DNA of 64,000 bases from Alphaproteobacteria bacterium UBA1301 (GTDB lineage: Bacteria > Pseudomonadota > Alphaproteobacteria > Micropepsales > Micropepsaceae): assembly GCA_002307725.1 (NCBI GenBank), contig DBUB01000005.1:32106-96105 (forward strand), read 5' to 3'. The notes below the pieces were generated by a model. That model saw nothing but the letters and a program-made list of their open reading frames with translations. It made no database searches and was not told the origin of the DNA. Made by a program: the position numbers and the translations under genes. Positions 18,557 to 27,101 of the stretch are shown here, piece after piece. Positions within the stretch are counted from its first letter, which is position 1; each line of letters starts with the position of its first letter.

Positions 18557-18724
18557 GTCATCCCCGGCCGCGTGCTGCGCAGCAGCGCGCGGGGAAGGGG
18601 ACCCAGGTGGCAACGCCTGGACGATCAAAAAGGACGATCTCGACACGCTTTCTGCACCGGTTTGCCGATGGGACCTGGGTCCCCTTCCCGCCCCTTCGCT
18701 TCGCGAAGGCTCGCCGGGGATGAC
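18557..18724. repeat. 168-bp imperfect palindromic intergenic element
   Basis: It starts GTCATCCCCGG and ends CCGGGGATGAC, and inside these the arms GGGGAAGGGGACCCAGGT (18591-18608) and ACCTGGGTCCCCTTCCC (18673) are also complementary. The whole topA-rnr gap is one large potential cruciform. No coding content. It looks like a dispersed non-autonomous element, but only one copy is in this window. Confidence 0.7.
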
Positions 18725-18747
18725 ACCGGGATTTGGGGGCTAACCTC

Positions 18748-20946
18748 ATGGTCCGCGGCAAACCTCAAAATGCTCCCGTCGTTGACCGGGCGCGCGTGCT
18801 TGATGCATTGGCGGCAGACCCTGGCGCGACCAAGCGCGATCTCGCCAAGACACTCGGCATCAAGGGCTCCGACCGCATCGTTCTGAAGCGAATCCTGAAA
18901 GAGCTGGAAGGCGAAGGCCTGCTCAAAGGCAGCCGCAGGCGCGGCTATGAGCGCCCCGGCACGCTGCCGGAAGTCGCGGTGCTCGACATCACCGGCCAGG
19001 ACCCCGACGGCGAACTGCTGGCCAAGCCGGTCCGCTGGGAGTCCAATGACGCGCCACCGCAGATTATCGTGGTCTCGGAAGAAGCCATCGGCCGCGGCGA
19101 GCGGGTGCTGGCGCGTCTGACCCCGAGCGGCGACGGCTTCGAGGCCAAGGTCATCAAGCGGCTGGGCGCCAGCGCGCATAAGGTGCTGGGCGTGGTGCGC
19201 CTCGTCGATGGCGCCGCACGGATCGCGCCGATCGACCGTAAAACCAGAACCGAATTCAACGTCGATAAGCACGATTTGGGCGGCGCCGAAGATAACGAGC
19301 TCGTCGTGTGCGAGCCCCTTGCGGGCAGGTCATCAGGATTTCCGCGTGCCCGCGTTTTGGAGCGCATCGGCTCGATGGACGCGCCCAGGGCGGTCAGCCT
19401 GATCGCCATCCATGCCCACGGCATTCCGACCGATTTTCCCAAAGAGGTGATCACCGAAGCCGAGGCCTCCGGTTCCGCGGCAATGGCCGGACGCACGGAT
19501 TTGCGCAGCCTTCCGCTTCTCACCATCGATCCTGACGACGCGCGCGATTACGATGATGCGGTGTGGGCAATGCCCGATACCGACCCGGGCAACAAAGGCG
19601 GCTTTGTTACCATGGTGGCCATCGCCGATGTCGCCCATTACGTGACGCCGGGCAGCCCGCTCGATCGCGAGGCCTACAAGCGCGGCAATTCGGTTTACTT
19701 CCCCGATCGCGTCGTGCCGATGCTGCCGGAGAAATTGTCGGCCGATCTCAACTCGCTGAAGGAAGGCGTTGACCGCCCCTGCATGGCAGTGCGCATGGTG
19801 TTCGACGCCAACGGCCGCAAGAAGCATCACGAGTTCCTGCGCGGCATGATGCGCTCGGCCGCCCGCCTCACCTATTCTCAAGCCCAGCGCGCCTTCGACA
19901 ACAAACCCGACGCGGATATGCCGGAAACCGTACGTCAAGCATTGAAGAATGTGTGGGCGGCGTATCTGACGCTGCTCAAGGAGCGCGGCAACCGCGCTCC
20001 GCTCGAACTCAATTTGCCCGAACGCCAGATCAAGATCGGGCCGGACGGCAAGATCGCATCGATTGCCTTCAAGGAAGCGCTGGAGTCCATGAAACTCATC
20101 GAAGAGTTCATGGTGCTGGCCAATGTCGCCGCCGCCGAGACGTTGGAAAAAGCTCGCACGCCGCTGATCTATCGCGTCCACGAGGAGCCTTCCAAAGAAA
20201 AGCTGTTCGGTTTTTCCGATTACCTGCGCACGATCGGCGTCAGCTTCGCCAAAGGCCAGGTGATGAAACCGGCGGTGTTCAACCGCATTCTCGCCAATGT
20301 CAAAGACGGCCCGCACGAGTTGGTGATGAACGACATCGTGCTGCGCACCCAGGCGCAAGCGATCTATGACAGCAGCAACGCCGGCCATTTCGGCTTGAAC
20401 CTGGCGAAATACGCGCACTTCACCTCGCCGATCCGCCGTTATGCGGACTTGATCGTGCATCGCGCCCTGATCCGCGGGCTCAAGCTTGGCGATGGCGGTC
20501 TGACCGACACCGAAATTGCGCGCCTCAGCGAAACCGCTGCTCATATCTCAATGACCGAGCGGCGCGCCATGGCAGCCGAACGCGATTCCACCGACCGCTA
20601 TGTTGCGGCCTTTATGGCAGACCGCGTCGGCGCCACCTTTGACGCGCGTATCACGGGCGTCACCCGCTTCGGCTTGTTCGTGCGCCTTGCCGATACCGGT
20701 GCCGAGGGACTGCTTCCCGCCCGCGTGCTTGGCATGGAGTATTTCCATCACGACGAACGCCGCCACGCCCTGGTTGGCGAGCGCACCGGTACAACCTACG
20801 CCCTCGGCGATACCGTGCACGTACGGCTGGCGGAAGCGGCGCCCTTGACCGGGGGCCTCCGCTTCGATCTCGCCGAAGCCAATGAAGCGCCGCGCCAACA
20901 CCGCCGGCCCCCGGTGGTCCGCCCGCGCAGCAAGCGGCGGCGCTAA
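18748..20946 (+). CDS. rnr: ribonuclease R
   Basis: 732 residues from the ATG at 18748; a TTG at 18733 is in frame but less likely. An N-terminal winged-helix region (RDLAKTLGIKGSDR) precedes cold-shock-like domains, then the RNB catalytic core with the metal-binding aspartates in IDPDDARDYDDAVWA and HYVTPGSPLDREAY. The distal motif HFTSPIRRYADLIVHR is intact. An S1 domain (about 635-720) and a basic tail complete it. It is a 3'-5' exoribonuclease acting on structured RNA. The promoter must lie within or next to the palindromic repeat upstream. Confidence 0.95.
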   Translation: MVRGKPQNAPVVDRARVLDALAADPGATKRDLAKTLGIKGSDRIVLKRILKELEGEGLLKGSRRRGYERPGTLPEVAVLDITGQDPDGELLAKPVRWESNDAPPQIIVVSEEAIGRGERVLARLTPSGDGFEAKVIKRLGASAHKVLGVVRLVDGAARIAPIDRKTRTEFNVDKHDLGGAEDNELVVCEPLAGRSSGFPRARVLERIGSMDAPRAVSLIAIHAHGIPTDFPKEVITEAEASGSAAMAGRTDLRSLPLLTIDPDDARDYDDAVWAMPDTDPGNKGGFVTMVAIADVAHYVTPGSPLDREAYKRGNSVYFPDRVVPMLPEKLSADLNSLKEGVDRPCMAVRMVFDANGRKKHHEFLRGMMRSAARLTYSQAQRAFDNKPDADMPETVRQALKNVWAAYLTLLKERGNRAPLELNLPERQIKIGPDGKIASIAFKEALESMKLIEEFMVLANVAAAETLEKARTPLIYRVHEEPSKEKLFGFSDYLRTIGVSFAKGQVMKPAVFNRILANVKDGPHELVMNDIVLRTQAQAIYDSSNAGHFGLNLAKYAHFTSPIRRYADLIVHRALIRGLKLGDGGLTDTEIARLSETAAHISMTERRAMAAERDSTDRYVAAFMADRVGATFDARITGVTRFGLFVRLADTGAEGLLPARVLGMEYFHHDERRHALVGERTGTTYALGDTVHVRLAEAAPLTGGLRFDLAEANEAPRQHRRPPVVRPRSKRRR

Positions 20947-21045
20947 TCCATTTAGATTGTCGCAAGATGTCTAATTAACGATAGGTGTGGGGGACTTGCG
21001 CCACGCCATCCTCTAAATTTGGCACATCTGTATCGGGAGTTGGCG

Positions 21046-21570
21046 ATGAAGTGCGCGCTTGTCTTGTCCGCTCTTTTGGCGGCCACCGTTTCGGCCCAGG
21101 CCTTTGACTATCCCAATAAGCTGAGCATGGACGGCATCGACAACGTCACGATTGGCACGGACGTCGACCGCGTCGAACTCCTGCTGCACGACAAGCTGAG
21201 CTACAATCCGTTTAAGAACCACGGCTGTTCGATCCTCACCACGCCGATGCTAGAGCCGACGGGCCTCAGTTTCATGATCGAAACCAAAAAGCTGACGCGC
21301 GTCAATGTCGACTATTTTGCCAAGAGCCCCCTGCCGCTGACGATCAAGACCGATGCCGGCATCGGATTGGGCGCGAGCGAAGGAGACGTCTTGAAGGCTT
21401 ATCCTAACGCCAAGGTGAAGCCCAATCCGGCCGATCCGACCTGGCACAGCATCATCGTTGAAGCCCCTGACCGCACCAAAGGCATCGTGTTCGAGACCGA
21501 CGGCAAGACGGTGAAAAGCATGCGCGCGGGCGCCAACCCGGCGATCAATTACGCCAACGGCTGCAACTAG
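21046..21570 (+). CDS. secreted hypothetical protein, tandem paralogue 1
   Basis: 174 residues from the ATG at 21046, with a GGGAG ribosome site upstream. Signal peptide MKCALVLSALLAATVSAQA. The mature part carries VTIGTDVDRVELLLHDKLSY, a Gly-Cys-Ser motif (HGCSI), and GIGLGASEGDVLKAYPNAKVKPNPADPTWHS. A second cysteine near the end (NGCN) could pair with the first. It is clearly homologous to the next gene. The GLGASEGDVLKAYP segment recalls domains that follow a start-of-trajectory pattern in periplasmic proteins, but I cannot name a family. Confidence 0.75.
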   Translation: MKCALVLSALLAATVSAQAFDYPNKLSMDGIDNVTIGTDVDRVELLLHDKLSYNPFKNHGCSILTTPMLEPTGLSFMIETKKLTRVNVDYFAKSPLPLTIKTDAGIGLGASEGDVLKAYPNAKVKPNPADPTWHSIIVEAPDRTKGIVFETDGKTVKSMRAGANPAINYANGCN

Positions 21571-21616
21571 TGACCCGGACGCCACGCCGTCCTGCTTGAT
21601 CTATTGGAGGGTAGCA

Positions 21617-22150
21617 ATGAAGTGCACACTTGCTCTGTCCCTTGTATTTGTCGCTTTGGCCGGTGGGCCTGCATTTGCCGGCGACGTGGAATCGTGGGTC
21701 CTCAGCCAAGAAGGCATTGGGCCCGCCAAGGTTGGAATCGACATCGACCAGTTGCAGAAGGTAATCCATGAAAAGCTGGCTTACGACCAGGCTAGGAATA
21801 GCGGCTGTTCCCGGATCACCAACAAGCATTTGGGGTCGATGGGTCTCTCGTTCACGCTTGAGTCCGGATATCTCACACGCGTCGATGTCGAATTCTACGG
21901 CACCGATCCGCGGCCGCGTCTGTTCCAAACCGAGGCGGGAATCGGGCTGGGATCGCGCGAAGAGGAGCTGCTGAAGGCCTATCCCGACGCGCACATAAAG
22001 CCCAACCCGGCCGACCCGTCCTGGCATACCGTGATCGCGGAAAGCCCTGATCACACCAAGGGCATGGTGTTCGAGACCAACGGCCAGACGGTCAAAAGTC
22101 TCCGGACGGGCAATTTCCGGGCAATCTCCCATTTGACCCAATGTGATTAG
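21617..22150 (+). CDS. secreted hypothetical protein, tandem paralogue 2
   Basis: 177 residues from the ATG at 21617 (GGAGGG ribosome site 5 bases upstream). Signal peptide MKCTLALSLVFVALAGGPAFA. It aligns with the preceding gene along its length: GIGPAKVGIDIDQLQKVIHEKLAY, SGCSRIT, GIGLGSREEELLKAYPDAHIKPNPADPSWH, KGMVFETNGQTVKSLR. The two cysteines are at the same places. The 46-bp spacing and shared orientation indicate tandem duplication and probable co-expression. Function unknown. Confidence 0.75.
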   Translation: MKCTLALSLVFVALAGGPAFAGDVESWVLSQEGIGPAKVGIDIDQLQKVIHEKLAYDQARNSGCSRITNKHLGSMGLSFTLESGYLTRVDVEFYGTDPRPRLFQTEAGIGLGSREEELLKAYPDAHIKPNPADPSWHTVIAESPDHTKGMVFETNGQTVKSLRTGNFRAISHLTQCD

Positions 22151-22330
22151 ACCACATTGAGGGCCGTCCCGAGGCACCTACGGCCTTGAAGGATCAGGAT
22201 TTTCGGCCGTTGCCGCGGTAATTTGTGGTTTTCACCCCGGAAAGCACCTCATCCGGCGTTCCGTCGCCTTGACTTCCCGCGGCCTGTCAGTAGGTTGCGC
22301 ACCCTTCGGGCGTTTTTATTGGAGATCCCT

Positions 22331-22498
22331 ATGGCGAAGCCGACAACGGCAAAAATCCGGCTCAACAGTGAGGGCGGCACGGGCTTTTTCTACGTGACCA
22401 AGAAGAACACCCGCACCATGACCGAGAAGTTCACGGTCCGGAAGTACGATCCGGTATTGCGCAAGCACGTGGAATTCAAGGAAGGCAAGATTAAGTAA
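22331..22498 (+). CDS. rpmG: 50S ribosomal protein L33
   Basis: 55 residues starting MAKPTTAKIRLNSEGGTGFF, then YVTKKNTR and the C-terminal RKYDPVLRKHVEFKEGKIK. These match the Cys-less alphaproteobacterial L33 form without the zinc cysteines. The ATG at 22331 has GGAG 6 bases upstream; the frame is open further upstream without similarity. A hairpin terminator follows at 22538. The rnr-to-rpmG neighbourhood is typical of alphaproteobacteria. Confidence 0.97.
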   Translation: MAKPTTAKIRLNSEGGTGFFYVTKKNTRTMTEKFTVRKYDPVLRKHVEFKEGKIK

Positions 22499-22537
22499 TC
22501 TGCCTTGTCGCGAAATTGGGCGTGAATGCGCCGTGTC

Positions 22538-22571
22538 AATGGCTGCCTCTTGAGGCGGCCATTTTCATTTT
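22538..22571 (+). terminator. rpmG terminator
   Basis: A 12-bp stem with one G-T pair (AATGGCTGCCTC / GAGGCGGCCATT, 2-base tip) is followed by TTCATTTT. It lies 40 bases after the rpmG stop. Confidence 0.7.
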
Positions 22572-22645
22572 CGGCCCGCCGCCAACATTCGGGAATTCTC
22601 CGGCGCCCCCAGAATATGCGATGCTGATCCTGATGGAGAGGCGAT

Positions 22646-24199
22646 ATGAGTCTGGATCGCACGCAATTGCGTTGGAACGGCTGGGGCTGGGCCGCGCGCA
22701 AGGATGACGTGGCCGATCGCGGCGATTTGTGGGCCTGGCTCACCGCCGAACTCGGCATGCCGGCACTACTGGCAACGCCGCCGCGTCCGTTGGAAGAACT
22801 CACCCTACCCGCCTCCAAATTGACACTGCCAAATCGCGTTGCGTTGAGCAGCATCGCCGGCGCAGATCAAGTGCGCGACAGCGTTTACGAGCGCGCCTTT
22901 CATGCCCGCGGCCGTAGCAGCGCCGATCTCCTGCATTTGCGCAGCGGCAGTCTTTCCACCGCGCCGGACGCGGTGGTTTATCCGCGCGGGCCCGAAGAAG
23001 TGCTGGCGATCCTCGCCGTGGCGGCGGACAAAGAGATTGCGGTGGTGCCGTTCGGCGGCGGTACCAGCGGCAGCGTCACGCCGAGTCGCGGGGATTTCGA
23101 CAGCCTCATCACGCTCGACCTGACGCGGATGAACCAGATCATCGTGATCGATCCCATTTCCAGCACGGCGACGGCCGAGGCGGGCATCACCGGCGCTGCC
23201 TTCGAGAACACGCTGAAGACAAAAGGGCTTTCGTTCGGCCGCGCGACACCACAGTTCGAATTCTCGACCCTTGGCGGACGGATCGGCGCCGGCCGGGCAG
23301 ACGGACTGATCGACGCCAAAATCGCGACGCCGCTCGGCATGATCGAGACCGGACCGCTGAAGAATCTGATCGCGGGTTCGCAAGGCGCCTTTGGGGTCGT
23401 CATCGAAGCCACCCTGCAGTTGCGCCGCCTGCCCGACGTACGCGAGGAACGCGGCTATCTGTTCCATGATTTTTCCGGCGCCTTGGCGGCGATACGTACG
23501 GCGGTGCTGGACGGCTGCAGCGGGACCCAGTTCGAACTCTGCGACGCAGAGACAACCCGCGTCCTCACCTTCTATGCCAATCTCGAAAAGCCGCCGTCAC
23601 GATTTTCGTTATCGCGATTTCAGGGCCGCCGGTTCGCCGACGCACCGTGTTTGGCGATCGCTGGATTCGAGGGCGACGCACAGACGGTCGCATTCCTGCG
23701 CAAAAGGTTTGCCGCGGTCGCGAGCAAGTTCGGCGTCCGCGACGCCGAGGACCATACGGGTGAAATCTTCCGGCAATCGCGCGTCAAGGCGCTGTACTGG
23801 CGCGACAGCCTGTTCGATCGCGGCGTCGGAGTGGATTGGCTCGAAACAGAGGTGACTTGGTCGCGGTTGCCCGCGCTGTACGATGCCATCATTAGCGGAA
23901 TCAACGCGGCGATCTGCGAGACGGCACCGCGCGAAGGCGCCCATGGCATCGTGATGGGCCATGTCCGTCACGCCGCACCCGACCGCGCGACGATCACCTT
24001 CACCTGGATTTATCCGCGCGCCATCGGCTGCGATATCGAGCAGTGCGAAACGCTAAAAACGGCGGCGGGTGATGCCGTTCGGGCGAGCGGCGGTTCAATA
24101 CCCTCGCACATCGGCAAAGGCGGCCACGAAATCCTTGCTGCCGTAAAGAAAACGCTTGATCCGTCCGGCTTTTTAAACCCAGGAAAAATCGACCCTTAA
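22646..24199 (+). CDS. FAD-linked oxidase, alkyldihydroxyacetonephosphate synthase-like
   Basis: 517 residues. The vanillyl-alcohol-oxidase type FAD fold is visible: PDAVVYPRGPEEVLAILAVA at about 110, the pyrophosphate loop VVPFGGGTSGSV, and SGRIGAGRADGLIDAKIAT with NLIAGSQGAFGVV. The N-terminus (RWNGWGWAARKDD) and the C-terminal cap (HVRHAAP, HIGKGGHEI, DPSGFLNPGKI) fit the AGPS/GlpC-like group. Eukaryotic AGPS makes ether lipids; bacterial relatives more often oxidise 2-hydroxy acids. The substrate is therefore open. Separated by a terminator from rpmG, it is probably a single-gene unit. Confidence 0.85.
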   Translation: MSLDRTQLRWNGWGWAARKDDVADRGDLWAWLTAELGMPALLATPPRPLEELTLPASKLTLPNRVALSSIAGADQVRDSVYERAFHARGRSSADLLHLRSGSLSTAPDAVVYPRGPEEVLAILAVAADKEIAVVPFGGGTSGSVTPSRGDFDSLITLDLTRMNQIIVIDPISSTATAEAGITGAAFENTLKTKGLSFGRATPQFEFSTLGGRIGAGRADGLIDAKIATPLGMIETGPLKNLIAGSQGAFGVVIEATLQLRRLPDVREERGYLFHDFSGALAAIRTAVLDGCSGTQFELCDAETTRVLTFYANLEKPPSRFSLSRFQGRRFADAPCLAIAGFEGDAQTVAFLRKRFAAVASKFGVRDAEDHTGEIFRQSRVKALYWRDSLFDRGVGVDWLETEVTWSRLPALYDAIISGINAAICETAPREGAHGIVMGHVRHAAPDRATITFTWIYPRAIGCDIEQCETLKTAAGDAVRASGGSIPSHIGKGGHEILAAVKKTLDPSGFLNPGKIDP

Positions 24200-24255
24200 C
24201 CACTCGTTACCACCCATACGCGTAGATTGACCGGTGTAACACTCGCTTGTCAGCT

Positions 24256-25071
24256 ATGGGCTTCATTCCTCCTACGTCTTTTGCGTGGCGTGTATGGCGC
24301 TGCCTGGTGCGCACTCAGGTCGCCTTCTTTGCCACACCTGCAACACCGCCGGCGGTGGACGTGTTGAAGCTGTGCGATCTGCCGTCACCGTTTCCGGGTG
24401 TCGTCAACGAATACCGCCCGACGATCCTGATCGACCTGACCGAGTCCGAAGAGACGTTGCTTGCTGGCTTGGTGCCGAACACCCGTAAGGTCATGCGTCA
24501 GGCGACTCGCGAGGGCATCACTGTGCAAAGCGTGACGCCGCTGACCGAAGAAGTGTGGAACGCGTTCCTCGCCGCCTATTGGAAACTGTGGCACCGCAAA
24601 CAGAAGGCGGGGGCACTTGGTATCGGCCAAATCCGCGATCTCATCGCGCAAGACCTGTTCGAACTCACCGTGAGCCGCAATCCCGAAGGTCATATCCTGT
24701 CGTGGCACGCTTATGTGCGCACGCCCGAACGGGCACGACTGCACACGACGATCTCCGACATCGATCCGTTGCGCGACACCAAGTGGAACAACATGGTCGG
24801 CCGCGCCCATCGCCTGCACCACTGGCAGGACATGCTGCGCTTCAAAGTGGAGGGTACCAAGACCTACGATTTCGGCGGCGTCTATCGCGGCACCGACGAC
24901 CAGGAACAGATGAATATCGCCCGTTTCAAACAGGCGTTCGGCGGCCATTTCGCCGACACCTATGACGCGGTCATACCGCTGACTTTAAAGGGGCGCCTGG
25001 CTTTGTCGCTGGTCGCTCATATCAGTGCCGAAGCACGCGCCGGCGGACGGGCAGCGGGAGCGCACGCATGA
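24256..25071 (+). CDS. FemAB/GNAT-fold acyltransferase-like protein
   Basis: 271 residues from the ATG at 24256. The pattern LLAGLVPNTRKVMRQATREGITV, followed by a helix-rich centre and AHRLHHWQDMLRFKVEGTKTYDFGGVYR, is typical of FemAB-like (acetyltransferase_6) proteins that transfer aminoacyl or acyl groups in envelope or polysaccharide synthesis. The stop overlaps the next gene, a polysaccharide deacetylase, by 4 bases (ATGA). The pair is likely a small polysaccharide-modifying unit. A CtrA-like site (TTAACCACTCGTTACC) is at 24196-24211, one mismatch from TTAA-N7-TTAA, and is suggestive only. Confidence 0.7.
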   Translation: MGFIPPTSFAWRVWRCLVRTQVAFFATPATPPAVDVLKLCDLPSPFPGVVNEYRPTILIDLTESEETLLAGLVPNTRKVMRQATREGITVQSVTPLTEEVWNAFLAAYWKLWHRKQKAGALGIGQIRDLIAQDLFELTVSRNPEGHILSWHAYVRTPERARLHTTISDIDPLRDTKWNNMVGRAHRLHHWQDMLRFKVEGTKTYDFGGVYRGTDDQEQMNIARFKQAFGGHFADTYDAVIPLTLKGRLALSLVAHISAEARAGGRAAGAHA

Positions 25072-25739
25072 GCGCCTGCCTGATGCTGCATGGAATCGGA
25101 CCCGCACCGGAGCGCCTCGATCCCGAGGAGCGATCCTATTGGATCAGCGAAGGCACCTTTGCGTTCGTGCTCGACGCGGTGCAGGCGCACGGCGCGCGAC
25201 TTACCATCGACGACGGCAACGACACCGACGCGCGCATTGCCCTGCCAATGCTTGTAGAAGCCAATCTCAAAGCCACGTTCTTCATTCCGTCGGATCGCAT
25301 CGGCACGCCCGGCTATGTCACCGAGGCCGATATCCGCGAACTGCACGACGCCGGAATGGAAATCGGTTCACATGGCTGCGCGCACCTCAACTGGCTCAAT
25401 GCCAGCGATGCGGAAATCGCCCGCGACGTGACGCAATCGGTCGAGCGGTTGGCACGGATCACCCAGGCGCCGGTGCGGTCGGTGGCGATTCCTTATGGCC
25501 AATGCGATCGCCGTGTGCTCGGCGTGTTGCGCCATGTCGGGATTGGGCGCGTCTATTCGAGCTTCCGCGGGCCGGATGTCGAAGGTGCGTGGCTGGCGCG
25601 CCGCGACTGCATCATGGCCGACATGGGCCCCAGCGAAATCAACGAGATCATGACGCGCCAGCCTGCGGCGGCCGAAGCGGCACTCAATTTCCTGCGCATC
25701 TGGCGCCACACCGGCAACGCCGCGCTGTGGGCGGCCTGA
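25068..25739 (+). CDS. polysaccharide deacetylase (NodB-like)
   Basis: 223 residues with the NodB homology domain. Motif 1 is TIDDGNDTDARIALP (catalytic Asp pair). Motif 2 is EIGSHGCAHLNW, with the two metal-binding histidines. Motif 3 is an altered region around AIPYGQCDRRV. Family members remove N-acetyl groups from GlcNAc polymers. The lack of a signal peptide suggests a cytoplasmic or nucleotide-linked substrate. It overlaps the preceding FemAB-like gene by 4 bases and converges on an esterase gene at 25742. Confidence 0.85.
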   Translation: MSACLMLHGIGPAPERLDPEERSYWISEGTFAFVLDAVQAHGARLTIDDGNDTDARIALPMLVEANLKATFFIPSDRIGTPGYVTEADIRELHDAGMEIGSHGCAHLNWLNASDAEIARDVTQSVERLARITQAPVRSVAIPYGQCDRRVLGVLRHVGIGRVYSSFRGPDVEGAWLARRDCIMADMGPSEINEIMTRQPAAAEAALNFLRIWRHTGNAALWAA

Positions 25740-25741
25740 CC

Positions 25742-26677
25742 CTACGACAGACTAAAACCGCTTTTTAGGGCGCGGGCCGCTTCGACCAGCGCTTCGCGCG
25801 CCTGCGGCAGCACGGCCTGATACAGTATAAAATCGTGAATCACGCCGGGCCAATCGACCAGCAATACCGCCACGCCCGCCGCGCGCATCTTTTCGGCATA
25901 AGCGAGACCTTCGTCGTGCAGCGGATCGTACTCGGCTAGCATCACGAAGGCGGGCGGCAGTCCGGCGAGTTTACCGGTATTCAGCGGCGAGATACGCGGA
26001 TCACTCCATTTTTCCTTCGGCGCATAAAGGCCGTAACAATATTCGAGCCCGTCCTTGTCGAGATTGTAGCCCTCGCCATAGGCCGTCAACGACGGGAACG
26101 CGGCGCCAAGCTGGGTCACCGGAAAGAGCAGCATCTGCAGCACAATGTGCGGCTCGCCCGCAGCGGCGGCAAGCTGACACGCCACGGCCGCCAGATTGGC
26201 GCCGGCGGAATCCCCACCGACCGCCGTGCGATTGGGATCGATACCGAGTGTAGCGGCATTGGTCTCGATCCACGCCACCGCAGCGGTCACATCCTCCACC
26301 GCCGCCGGGAACGGATTTTCCGGGGCGCGCCGGTAATCGACCGCAATGACGCGGCAGCTCGCTTCGGCCGCAAGAAAGCGGCAGGTCGTTTCATAAGCCT
26401 CGAAATCGCCATGCCGGAACGCGCCGCCGTGGCAATAGATCAATGCCGGCAACGCCTCGCTGCCCGCCGCCACCGGCGTATAAATCCGGAGCGCCATCGC
26501 GCCACCCGGCCCAGGCATGGTGACGGTTTCGACACGGCCGATCGGCACGTCCTTGGCGCCGTAGGCCTTCACCATGGCGCAAAAACCGGAACGCGCCTCT
26601 TCCGGCGTGACCTCCCAGGCCTTAGGCCGAGGCGGAAGCTGGTCGAGAAACGCCCGCACCAGAGGATCGAGAGGCAT
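25742..26677 (-). CDS. alpha/beta hydrolase (hormone-sensitive lipase family)
   Basis: 311 residues from the ATG at 26677, preferred over a GTG at 26683 because AAGAG lies 8 bases upstream. The oxyanion-hole motif YCHGGAFRHGDFE, the nucleophile elbow GGDSAGANLAA, AEYDPLHDEG (Asp) and GVIHDF (His) form an intact HSL-family esterase. It probably hydrolyses short-chain acyl esters. No signal peptide. It converges with the deacetylase gene, 2 bases apart. Confidence 0.92.
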   Translation of the reverse strand: MPLDPLVRAFLDQLPPRPKAWEVTPEEARSGFCAMVKAYGAKDVPIGRVETVTMPGPGGAMALRIYTPVAAGSEALPALIYCHGGAFRHGDFEAYETTCRFLAAEASCRVIAVDYRRAPENPFPAAVEDVTAAVAWIETNAATLGIDPNRTAVGGDSAGANLAAVACQLAAAAGEPHIVLQMLLFPVTQLGAAFPSLTAYGEGYNLDKDGLEYCYGLYAPKEKWSDPRISPLNTGKLAGLPPAFVMLAEYDPLHDEGLAYAEKMRAAGVAVLLVDWPGVIHDFILYQAVLPQAREALVEAARALKSGFSLS

Positions 26678-26738
26678 GGCCACTCTTGGGATAAACCGCG
26701 CCGTAGTCTCACCGGTTCACGGCGCGCGGCGCAACTGG

Positions 26739-26951
26739 TTATTGAATGGAAGGCCCGTTATCCGGGTCCAAGCCGCGCAACATCACGTCATCGACCAGAA
26801 TCGACAGGGCAAACCAGAATTGGGCGCGGTCGTACTGACCCTCGACATCCAGAGTCCGGTAGGCGCGTTGGGCATAGTCGCGCGCCAGCAGGCCATGTTC
26901 GGCGGCCAATTCTCCGGCTAATTGGCACAAATGATGGGCGGAAATAGCCAT
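26739..26951 (-). CDS. small conserved hypothetical protein
   Basis: 70 residues, predominantly helical, MAISAHHLCQLAGELAAEHG then YDRAQFWFALSILVDDVML. It lies 61 bp upstream of the esterase on the same strand. I recognise no family, but its composition and codon use are like the neighbours, so a real gene is likely. Its upstream region (26952-27101) is divergent with coaBC, A+T-rich around 27000-27070, and contains a TATATATAGG stretch. Confidence 0.55.
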   Translation of the reverse strand: MAISAHHLCQLAGELAAEHGLLARDYAQRAYRTLDVEGQYDRAQFWFALSILVDDVMLRGLDPDNGPSIQ

Positions 26952-27101
26952 CCCAAAAGCGCCTTCTCGCGGTCATTGCCGATTGGATCACGGACGGGTA
27001 AGCACTCAGTTAAGATATTTGAACGGAAATTACTGGAAACTACACCGGTTAGACGTTATATATAGGTATTCCGGGAAACAACCGGGGTTTGTGGGACCCA
27101 A

